NCBI GenBank assembly: GCA_031264295.1
Contig: JAISED010000069.1
Coordinates: 1-40,211 of the forward strand
DNA: 40,211 nucleotides
Direction: 5' to 3'
Source of the DNA: Eubacteriales Family XIII. Incertae Sedis bacterium
GTDB lineage: Bacteria; Bacillota; Clostridia; Peptostreptococcales; Anaerovoracaceae
Position 1 is the first letter of the stretch, and each line of letters begins with the position of its first letter. Shown piece by piece: positions 28,538-35,631 of the stretch. Position numbers and translations under genes: made by a program. Under the pieces are notes generated by a model. The model was not told the origin of the DNA and ran no database searches. It saw only the letters and a program-made list of their open reading frames with translations.

Positions 28538-28571
28538 CAAATGTGAGAAATACAAGACAGGGGCGGCGTAT

Positions 28572-30500
28572 ATGCAGAAAAGACAATTCACGGCTTCCGC
28601 CGATCAGGTGCGGCGGGGAACGCATGGGTCGGATGAAAAGGCTGATTCCGGAAAAACTGATTCCATACACTTATTCAGGAACTGGATGATCGGACTTGTG
28701 GTCTTCATGGCGCTGACGGCTTTAGCGATTGCGGGGTTTAACGCGCTTGTAGACCCATTCGGCGTATTCGGCGATAAGGCGTTTAACTGGTACGCATACG
28801 ACATGACCAACAACCCAAGAACCGCCAAGATTGCTTACCTCGACGAGCGAAACGGCGATTATGATTCATATATCATAGGATGCTCGAAGACAAGTTCATT
28901 CTCTGTTGAGCTGCTTGACAAGTATTACGAGGATGCGAAGTTCTACAACATGATAATGTACGGCGGCGATATGTACGACATAAAGATGACGGCAAGATAT
29001 GTGCTGGACAGTTACAAGCCGAAAAACATAGTGATCGCGCTCGGACTTGAGGAAACCGTAAATTACAATGTGACGGAGGATAGAACGAAGAATAACCTTC
29101 ACGCAAAGGTAGAGGGAGCGCCGTTGCTGCCGTTTTACGCCAAATATCTTTTCCTGAATCCTTCATATGCGGCGGATAAGCTGGGAGCACTGGCGGACAG
29201 GAGCCTGCTCCCGAAGGCGTTCGATGTCTTCGAGCCGGAAACCGGCGTCTACAACAAGTCGCGCAGGGACGCCGAAAGGATTGTTGACATGGATGAATTC
29301 ATGGCGAATAATCCGGGATTCGAATACGATCTGACGGATAAGCGCATGAGGTCTATGGATAAGGCCGTTGCGGATGTGGCGGAGATCCGGCGCGAATGCG
29401 AGTCGCGGGGCGTGAGCTTCATGCTCATAATGGTTCCGCTTTACTATAAGGAAGTGGACAATTACAGCTATGACGAGCTGGCGGAGTATTGGCGGGCACT
29501 TGCGGATGTAACAGAATTCTGGGATTTTTCAGGATATTCCCCCATCAGCTTCGATGAAAGATATTTCTATGACGCCTATCATTTCAGAAATTCAGTCGGA
29601 GATATGGCGCTTGCCCGCATATTCGGAGATGAGAGCGTATTTGTTCCCGAAAATTTTGGGCGGCTGACTACAAGGGAAAACGCGGAGGCTCACGCGGCGG
29701 AGATATTCGCGGCGCGGGCAGCGCCGGAAATAGATTCGTACACAGCGAAACTGCCTATATTGATGTATCATGACATAGATCCAAAGCCTGCGGGCGATAC
29801 CTGTGTCACACCTGAGCGGTTCAAAAATGATATGGACGAGCTTGCAAGGGAGGGATACACGGCAGTCAGCTTCGGGGAAGTGAGAGATTTTGTTCTGCGC
29901 GGCGGAAGCCTGCCTGAAAAGCCGGTAGTGATAAGTTTCGACGACGGTTATCGCAGCAATTACACCTTCGCGTTTGATATCCTAAAGGCAGCCGGCATGA
30001 AGGCGACGATCAATCTTATCGGGGTTTCTGTGGGCAAGTCGGTTTACAAAGACAGTGATAAGCCTATAATACCGCATTTTGGTTACGAAGAAGCCAGAAT
30101 GATGTACGAGTCGGGCGTGGTCGACATTCAAAGCCATTCATGGGCTATGCACGACAGCGCCGAGCTTGAGGATCCGAAGGTATACAGGGAAGGCGTTATG
30201 GCGCGGAAAGGCGAAGGCGAGAAGGCGTTCGCATTCGCGTTTAGGGCGGATGCGCTCAAATCGCGAGAAGAGATCGAAAAAAACGTAGGCAATGAGGTCT
30301 TCGTTTATGCCTATCCGTTTGGCTTCTACAATGAACTGGCCGAGGCCGAGCTGCGGGATATGGGATACACGGTCACGCTCTCCATCGACGAGGGCGTGAA
30401 TACCCTGCTCCGGGGATTGCCGCAGAGCCTTATAGAAATGCGCAGAATATCGGTATATACGAACTCGCCGGGCGTGACGGAATTGATCGAGCGCGCGTGA
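28572..30500 (+). CDS. Membrane-anchored SGNH-esterase / NodB-deacetylase fusion
   Basis: 642 aa. A cytosolic N-terminus, one membrane helix at about 37-59, then an extracellular AlgJ/DltD-like SGNH domain: YIIGCSKTSS (Ser105) and YDAYHF (D334, H337) as the DxxH. From about 394 a polysaccharide deacetylase (CE4) domain follows: LPILMYHDID, ISFDDGY (D457, D458) and IQSHSWAMH (H522, H527; the spacing resembles PgaB/IcaB enzymes). SGNH partners of MBOAT proteins help move acyl groups to glycans; NodB enzymes remove N-acetyl groups. Having both in one chain suggests deacetylation coupled with acylation of the same surface glycan. The start is supported by GGGGCGGCG weakly; the ATG is the first in frame. 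Followed by a carrier protein gene. Confidence 0.82.
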   Translation: MQKRQFTASADQVRRGTHGSDEKADSGKTDSIHLFRNWMIGLVVFMALTALAIAGFNALVDPFGVFGDKAFNWYAYDMTNNPRTAKIAYLDERNGDYDSYIIGCSKTSSFSVELLDKYYEDAKFYNMIMYGGDMYDIKMTARYVLDSYKPKNIVIALGLEETVNYNVTEDRTKNNLHAKVEGAPLLPFYAKYLFLNPSYAADKLGALADRSLLPKAFDVFEPETGVYNKSRRDAERIVDMDEFMANNPGFEYDLTDKRMRSMDKAVADVAEIRRECESRGVSFMLIMVPLYYKEVDNYSYDELAEYWRALADVTEFWDFSGYSPISFDERYFYDAYHFRNSVGDMALARIFGDESVFVPENFGRLTTRENAEAHAAEIFAARAAPEIDSYTAKLPILMYHDIDPKPAGDTCVTPERFKNDMDELAREGYTAVSFGEVRDFVLRGGSLPEKPVVISFDDGYRSNYTFAFDILKAAGMKATINLIGVSVGKSVYKDSDKPIIPHFGYEEARMMYESGVVDIQSHSWAMHDSAELEDPKVYREGVMARKGEGEKAFAFAFRADALKSREEIEKNVGNEVFVYAYPFGFYNELAEAELRDMGYTVTLSIDEGVNTLLRGLPQSLIEMRRISVYTNSPGVTELIERA

Positions 30501-30592
30501 GTAACTGAGTTCAGAGGCGGCTGCGGTGGGCACGGCGGCTGCCAAAACGCGGCCGCGCGTGATTCAAATCACATACAATAACGGAGGTAGAT

Positions 30593-30844
30593 ATGAAGGA
30601 CGAAATTAAAAATAAGGTAAGGGGATTCCTCGCCAAGAACAAGAAAATCGGTGAACTATCGGATGGCGACGACCTGTTTGAAAAGGGTTTTGTGAACTCG
30701 CTGTTCGCCCTGCAACTGATCATGTTCCTTGAGAAGGAATTTAAAATCAAGATACCGGATAAGGCGATCAACGAGGATAATTTCAGAAGTGTTGACGCCA
30801 TTGCCGTCACGGTGTCGGCTGTCGTCAATAATGAGACAATATAG
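30593..30844 (+). CDS. Acyl carrier protein (DltC-like)
   Basis: 83 aa, acidic, helical. The phosphopantetheine site is GFVNSLFALQLIMFLEKEF with Ser36; the usual DSL is NSL. The following FKIKIPDKAINEDNFRSVDAI matches the carrier fold. ACGGAGGT precedes the ATG. It lies between the SGNH/NodB fusion and the FkbH-like gene, so it probably carries the small acyl group that FkbH loads and an MBOAT transfers. A copy of ACTGAGTTCAG (30504-30514) and GC-rich direct repeats (GGCGGCTGC twice) lie in the 92-base gap upstream. Confidence 0.85.
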   Translation: MKDEIKNKVRGFLAKNKKIGELSDGDDLFEKGFVNSLFALQLIMFLEKEFKIKIPDKAINEDNFRSVDAIAVTVSAVVNNETI

Positions 30845-30896
30845 CCGGCGAACTCGGCGGATGATAATGAAACAGTGGGATAAAGGATGATTGATA

Positions 30897-31928
30897 ATGC
30901 CGGAAAAGAAAATAAAGTGCGTGGTCTGGGATCTGGACGGAACGATTTGGGACGGCGTCTTGATAGAAGGCGGCGGGAAGGCGCTTAGGAAAGGCGTCCG
31001 CGAGATTATTGAAGAATTGGACAGAAGAGGGATATTACAGTCCATAGCGAGCAAGAATGATTATGATGAAGCCTGGAAACGGGTTGAGCGCTTCGGTCTG
31101 GATGAATATTTCCTTTGTTCTCGCATAAACTGGGGTTCGAAAGCCAAGTCCATACGCGAGATCGCCGAGGCCTTGAACATAGGACTGGATACCTTCGCCT
31201 TTGTAGACGATACGGCGGCGGAGAGGGGCGAGGTCAGCTTCAACATCCCGGAGGTCATGACTATAGACGCGGCGGATTATACCACGATGCTTGGGATGGA
31301 CAGAATGACGCCGGAGTTTATCACGGCGGACGCGTCGGCGCGCCGGCGCATGTATAAGGAAGAGTTCGAGAGGCAGGAGGCTGAGTCTGAATTCGGCGGG
31401 ACTTCTGAGGAATTCCTAAAGTCGCTGGGAATGAAGCTTAAGATATCGCCTGTGACTGAAAACGATCTGCGCAGGGTGGAAGAACTGACACTGCGAACCA
31501 GCCAGATGAACGCAACGGGGTACACCTATTCGTATAAGGAATTGCAGGGGCTGATAGATTCTGACAAACACATATTTCTAAGTGCGGAGCTTGAGGACAA
31601 GTTCGGCGATTACGGAAAGATCGGCCTCGCGCTTATAGAGGATACGGCGGACAGTTATGTGATAAAGCTGTTGATAATGTCTTGCCGGGTCATGACGAGG
31701 GGGATAGGTTCCACCATACTCATACACCTGATAAAGAAATCGATCAATGACGGGAAGCGGCTTATAGCTGAATATCTTGAGACCGACAGAAACCGTATGA
31801 TGTATATAACGTATAAATTCATGGGCTTCGGCGACTTGGAGACCGAAGACGGTAAGACGATTCTCGCTTACACGTCAGAAACCCGCCGGGAATACCCCGA
31901 TTATATCGAGGTGATTGAAGCGGAATAA
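30897..31928 (+). CDS. FkbH-like HAD-IIIC domain protein with C-terminal acyltransferase-like region
   Basis: 343 aa. The HAD motif is VVWDLDGTIWDGVL (D12, D14); SIASKNDYDEAWK carries HAD motif II/III residues and FAFVDDTAAERGEV the acidic motif IV. The C-terminal half (LGMKLKISPVTENDLRRVEELT ... LLIMSCRVMTRGIGSTILIHLI) is GNAT-like. Studied FkbH proteins load a glyceryl group from 1,3-bisphosphoglycerate on a carrier protein and dephosphorylate it. The carrier gene directly upstream fits this. Start: ATG at 30897 has AAGGA 10 bases upstream; an in-frame TTG at 30891 is less likely. Confidence 0.85.
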   Translation: MPEKKIKCVVWDLDGTIWDGVLIEGGGKALRKGVREIIEELDRRGILQSIASKNDYDEAWKRVERFGLDEYFLCSRINWGSKAKSIREIAEALNIGLDTFAFVDDTAAERGEVSFNIPEVMTIDAADYTTMLGMDRMTPEFITADASARRRMYKEEFERQEAESEFGGTSEEFLKSLGMKLKISPVTENDLRRVEELTLRTSQMNATGYTYSYKELQGLIDSDKHIFLSAELEDKFGDYGKIGLALIEDTADSYVIKLLIMSCRVMTRGIGSTILIHLIKKSINDGKRLIAEYLETDRNRMMYITYKFMGFGDLETEDGKTILAYTSETRREYPDYIEVIEAE

Positions 31929-31938
31929 AGGGAGACGA

Positions 31939-32023
31939 GCCGGCGCGGCGTCGGGAGTTGCCGGAGAAACAGGCCGGCGCGGCGTCGGGAGCTGCCGGAA
32001 AGACGAGCCGGCGCGGCCGGCGC
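31939..32023 (+). repeat. 34-bp GC-rich tandem repeat (2.5 copies)
   Basis: Units begin GCCGGCGCGGCGTCGGGAG at 31939 and 31973, with a partial third at 32007 (GCCGGCGCGG). Copies 1 and 2 differ at a few positions. It fills the gap between two converging genes (FkbH-like and ThrE-like) and could form strong hairpins that stop transcription from both sides. Confidence 0.85.
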
Positions 32024-32031
32024 TTGGTTCA

Positions 32032-33297
32032 TCAGCGGTGCTTGTTTGTGAGGGCTTTTATGTTCGCCGCGGACGCCATGATTATCCTGCACAGTGAGGC
32101 GACGATGACGATCGCAACGGCAATGCCGCCTGCCATAAAAAAGGTCGCGGCGCCTGTAGTCGCGGCTTTGTCGAAATCACTTTGCATGATATAGGCCATG
32201 GTTGTGTACATGCCGGTACCCGGAACGAGGGGGATGATGCCCGGAATGATGAATAAGGTCGTGGCGTCCCTGCCTGCCCGTGACGCAAATTCGGCCATTA
32301 CAGCCACAAGCCCGGATGCCATGAAACATGCGAATACGGCGGAGCAGCTCAACTCCAACAGTAAGAATTCATAGAGGCAGAAGCCGAAGGCGCCTATGAT
32401 CGAGGCCGGAAGCATTTGCCGCCGGGGGACATGGAACTGAATACAAAAGCCTAAAGTCGTCAAGAATGCCAGAAGGAAGAACAGCGGCAGGGGATAACGT
32501 ATGATTTCGTCCAACGGGAATCCGCCTCTGGCGAGAGACCAAGGCTTTAAGACCACGCTTACCCCGCCGGCTATGGCGATCGCGTTTATGAGAGCTTCAG
32601 CAAAGCGGGAAACTCCGGCTATCATGTCGCCCGAAAGCAAGTCGCGCGCGGCGTTGGTGATGGCGACGCCGGGGAGAAACATAGTGATCGACGAGATTAT
32701 AACGGGACTCAGCGTGGATAGAATCCCTATTTCTATACCTATGACCGACATGAGCGAACAGGCGGCGCAGCTCAAAAAGATGCTTATGAAAGGACTGAGC
32801 TGCAACTTTCCGACCCATATAGACATTAGATAGGCCACTATAGTGATGCATGAGCATACAAGTGAATCGATCACTCCGCCTCCGAAGCAAAGGCACAAGG
32901 AAGCGCCGATAAAAAAGGCGCCCAGCAGGTTCAGTGGGAGATTGTAGGGCTTGATCCTGTTTATTTCGCGGAGCCGGTTGAAACCGTCTTCTACGGACAG
33001 GTCGGTAGTCGTGAATATCCTTGAGAACTTGTTGATGAGCGATATCTTTCCGAGATCTATTCTGATGCGTTGGATCCGCTTGATGAATGTATGCATGTTG
33101 TCGTCTTCCTTGCCGCCGTCAAGCGAAAGGAAGATGCCGGTGGTCGTGGCGAAGCACTCAACATAATGAATACCGCAAGCGCGGCAGATGCGCGTTATCG
33201 TATCCTCGACCCTGTATATTTCCGCACCGCTTTTGAGCATTATTTCACCGGCAAACAGCGCGAGAATCAGTATACTCTTTTGATTTTTACTGAACAT
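32032..33297 (-). CDS. Threonine/serine exporter (ThrE family), N- and C-domains fused
   Basis: 421 aa membrane protein. The N-terminal cytosolic part LKSGAEIYRVEDTITRICRACGI and GIFLSLDGG is the ThrE domain opening, followed by five hydrophobic segments. The second half (LPLFFLLAFLTTLGFCIQFHVPRRQMLPASIIGAFG...) is the ThrE_2/DUF3815 module ending PGIIPLVPGTGMYTTMAYIM. In many Firmicutes these halves are separate genes; here they are fused as in Corynebacterium ThrE. Export of a small amino acid is inferred from family. GAAAGGT lies upstream of the ATG. A GAGTTCAG-motif copy overlaps the probable start site (-10 TATACT at 33345-33340). Confidence 0.85.
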   Translation of the reverse strand: MFSKNQKSILILALFAGEIMLKSGAEIYRVEDTITRICRACGIHYVECFATTTGIFLSLDGGKEDDNMHTFIKRIQRIRIDLGKISLINKFSRIFTTTDLSVEDGFNRLREINRIKPYNLPLNLLGAFFIGASLCLCFGGGVIDSLVCSCITIVAYLMSIWVGKLQLSPFISIFLSCAACSLMSVIGIEIGILSTLSPVIISSITMFLPGVAITNAARDLLSGDMIAGVSRFAEALINAIAIAGGVSVVLKPWSLARGGFPLDEIIRYPLPLFFLLAFLTTLGFCIQFHVPRRQMLPASIIGAFGFCLYEFLLLELSCSAVFACFMASGLVAVMAEFASRAGRDATTLFIIPGIIPLVPGTGMYTTMAYIMQSDFDKAATTGAATFFMAGGIAVAIVIVASLCRIIMASAANIKALTNKHR

Positions 33298-33326
33298 ATG
33301 ATGTTACCTTTCTGTGTTTAATTAAT

Positions 33327-33342
33327 GAGTTCAGCATTAGTA
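33327..33342. promoter_or_regulatory. GAGTTCAG motif, copy 3
   Basis: GAGTTCAGCATTAGTA differs from the copy at 4491 only by three transitions. It lies 30-45 bases upstream of the ThrE-like start and overlaps the putative minus-strand -10, as a repressor site would. Confidence 0.45.
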
Positions 33343-33666
33343 TAGCTAAGCTCCGGAGCCTGCCTATAAGTATACCATCTTTCATCGTCCCGATCAAATT
33401 TCTCAGTTATGAGAAAATTATTCGCAAAATTGTCCAAAAATAGCAGCGAAATATGCTTCGCCGATGCCGCCGCACCAAACGGAAGAATATGCGCCGCAAG
33501 CAAGGCTGCGTCGAATGCAGAACGCAAACAGGCGGAGCGGTACACGCTACGAAGGCGTATCGTGTGGCGGTTAGCGACGAAAATATGGCGAATATTTTGA
33601 TAAATGCCGCAGTAAATATGCAGAAAACTGTGAAAATATTGCAGTAAATATCCGGAACACCTTGGA

Positions 33667-33695
33667 TTGGCATGAAACTTGAATACTACTATAAT
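33667..33695 (+). promoter_or_regulatory. Promoter of the putrescine aminotransferase gene
   Basis: TTGGCA (33667-33672), 17-base spacer, TATAAT (33690-33695), about 115 bases before the ATG. The rest of the 33298-33810 gap holds the motif at 33327 and no supported gene. Confidence 0.65.
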
Positions 33696-33810
33696 AACCG
33701 GAATCATTGGAGAATGAACCGGCGGCTGTATCGGATACATTGGCGAAATTGAAAACTGACTGATGTATTGTGTATAACAGGCCGGGGAAGTATGAAACGG
33801 AGGTATTATC

Positions 33811-35172
33811 ATGACTACAATGAACAAAGCTAAGGCACTGGAGGATGTACGTAGGATTGTCAGTTACATCGAAAAGGATGAGTTGACTGATGAAGAGAAG
33901 GACAAGATCGTCAAGGATTCGATCGCGAATTTCAATGAAAATGTCAACCCGGGGTGGTTGGAGTACAGGAAGTCGGTTTCCACAAACGCCGCGTTCGTAG
34001 AATGGACGGACACGGAAGATCATTTTGAAGATCTATATGGAACACAATTTATAGATTGCCTGGGGGGCTTCGGCATATTCACCTGCGGGCACAGAAATCC
34101 CGCAATTTTGAAAACGGTAAAGGCGCAGCTCGACAAATATGCGCTGCACTCGCAGGAGTTGTTGGATCCGCTGCGCGGATATCTGGCGAATGTGATGGCG
34201 ATGATAACGCCGGGGGATCTGCAATACTGTTTCTTTACAAACGGCGGCGCCGAGGCTGTAGAAATGGCGCTTAAGCTGGCGAGGCTCGCTACCGGAGGAC
34301 GGTGGTACATATCCACTGTAGGGGCATTCCACGGCAAGTCCATGGGAGCGATTTCGATGGGCGGAAAAGGCGGATACAGGGAGGATTATATCCCTATGGT
34401 GCAGCAGGTGCAGCATGTGGAGTACGGCAACGCCGAAGCCATGGAGGCCGCGATCAAGAATTTGCATATTGTAGGCGAAAAGGTCGCGGGCGTCATTCTT
34501 GAACCCATTCAGGGAGAAGCCGGTGTTATAATTCCGCCGCCGGGTTATCTCAAAAAGGTTAGAGAGATCTGCGATCGATATGGCGTGGCTCTTATAATTG
34601 ATGAGATACAGACCGGAATGGGCAGAACCGGCACGATGTGGCGATGCGAATATGAGGATATAGTTCCGGATATTATGACATACGGCAAGGCCTTCGGCGG
34701 CGGTATAATGCCGATCACAGGCATTATCGCCAGACCCAAGATGTGGGTTGACAAGCTCATCAACAATCCGTGGATACTGGGATCGCCTACCTTCGGAGGC
34801 AATCCGCTGGCGTGTTCCGCAGCGCTTGCTACCATAAAGTTCATGCTTGAGAACGACGTACCGGGCATGTGTAAAAAGAAGGGCGAATATATAATGGGCA
34901 AGCTGGGCGAGCTGCAGAATAAATATCCGACGGTGCTGAAGACGTTCAGGGGCGCGGGATTGCTGATATGTATGGAATTTCCGGAGGCGGAAGTGGGATA
35001 TCGTGTGACAAAGGGGCTTTTCGAGCGCCATGTGATGACCGCGGGAACGCTGGTAAACGCGAAGACTGTCAGAATAGAGCCTCCGGCAGTCCTGAGCAAG
35101 GAGAGCATAGACTCGGTAATGACGAAGCTGGACGAAGCTCTGGCGGACGCAAAGGCTGAATTTAAACTATAG
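33811..35172 (+). CDS. patA: Putrescine aminotransferase
   Basis: 453 aa, class III PLP-dependent aminotransferase. It converts putrescine with 2-oxoglutarate to 4-aminobutanal, first step of putrescine breakdown through GABA. The N-terminal part ENVNPGWLEYRKSV, FIDCLGGFGIFTCGHRNP and LHSQELLDPLRGYLA follow E. coli PatA closely. The PLP motifs are FFTNGGAEAVEMALKLAR, LIIDEIQTGMGRTG and the Schiff-base lysine in MTYGKAFGGGIMPI. Length is close to the E. coli enzyme (459). ACGGAGGT precedes the ATG at good spacing. It has its own promoter; no aldehyde dehydrogenase is adjacent. Confidence 0.92.
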   Translation: MTTMNKAKALEDVRRIVSYIEKDELTDEEKDKIVKDSIANFNENVNPGWLEYRKSVSTNAAFVEWTDTEDHFEDLYGTQFIDCLGGFGIFTCGHRNPAILKTVKAQLDKYALHSQELLDPLRGYLANVMAMITPGDLQYCFFTNGGAEAVEMALKLARLATGGRWYISTVGAFHGKSMGAISMGGKGGYREDYIPMVQQVQHVEYGNAEAMEAAIKNLHIVGEKVAGVILEPIQGEAGVIIPPPGYLKKVREICDRYGVALIIDEIQTGMGRTGTMWRCEYEDIVPDIMTYGKAFGGGIMPITGIIARPKMWVDKLINNPWILGSPTFGGNPLACSAALATIKFMLENDVPGMCKKKGEYIMGKLGELQNKYPTVLKTFRGAGLLICMEFPEAEVGYRVTKGLFERHVMTAGTLVNAKTVRIEPPAVLSKESIDSVMTKLDEALADAKAEFKL

Positions 35173-35204
35173 GGGACGTCTAAAAACCCCATAATATCCA
35201 AGTA

Positions 35205-35258
35205 ACAAGGGATTGCAAGTCATGTCAGCCAACATTAACAGACTTGTAACACCCTTGT
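35205..35258. repeat. Nested inverted repeat after patA
   Basis: Outer arms ACAAGGG (35205-35211) and CCCTTGT (35252-35258); inner arms AAGTC (35217-35221) and GACTT (35241-35245). It ends 2 bases before the -35 of the first SLH-gene promoter, so it may be an operator or the patA transcript end. GGGGACGTCTAAAAACCCC at 35173-35191 just before it may form a weak hairpin. Confidence 0.5.
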
Positions 35259-35260
35259 AA

Positions 35261-35288
35261 TGGACATTTTGCGCCGCTCTGCTATAAT
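35261..35288 (+). promoter_or_regulatory. SLH-gene promoter P1
   Basis: TGGACA (35261-35266), 16-base spacer, TATAAT (35283-35288), about 340 bases before the SLH start. Confidence 0.55.
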
Positions 35289-35352
35289 TAACATAAGCTC
35301 CGGAAACTGGAAATCATTGTATTACAGTTATGTTACAGATGATTCCTGTTTG

Positions 35353-35382
35353 TTGACGGCAACTGAGGTAAAAGGGTATAAT
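35353..35382 (+). promoter_or_regulatory. SLH-gene promoter P2
   Basis: TTGACG (35353-35358), 18-base spacer, TATAAT (35377-35382). Together with P1 this gives tandem promoters and a leader of about 240 bases, as is usual for abundant S-layer proteins. Confidence 0.6.
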
Positions 35383-35550
35383 TCTTGATATGATGTGGTT
35401 GCACGGGTATGTATTTAACTGTAAAACCGGACTTGTCAGAGTATGCGGATATGAGCGTGGGAATAGCGTTCGCCGCATGGCGGAGATGATAGAATATGCT
35501 TGCAGGAAGTCTGCACGCGTTTCTATATAAACGGCGTCAAATTATCTTCA

Positions 35551-35597
35551 GAAGGGGAGGATGATTTGAATCAAAAATTTTTTTAACACTCCCCTTC
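35551..35597 (+). promoter_or_regulatory. Leader hairpin of the SLH mRNA
   Basis: Perfect 9-base arms GAAGGGGAG (35551-35559) and CTCCCCTTC (35589-35597). It ends 34 bases before the ATG and precedes AAAAGGAGG. It may protect the mRNA 5' end. Within the loop the left arm's GGGGAGG precedes TTG AAT CAA AAA TTT TTT TAA, a possible six-residue leader peptide. Confidence 0.5.
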
Positions 35598-35631
35598 GTA
35601 TGAGGAAACCTTTTAAAAGGAGGAATTTTGT

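Noticed and set aside
33409-33600. 63-aa plus-strand ORF between the ThrE-like gene and patA
   Set aside because: No ribosome site, basic low-information composition, and overlapping open frames on the other strand; likely chance.
35173-35191. GGGGACGTCTAAAAACCCC as a terminator of patA (similar to 38399-38417)
   Set aside because: Only four G-C pairs with a long loop and no T run; kept only as a remark.
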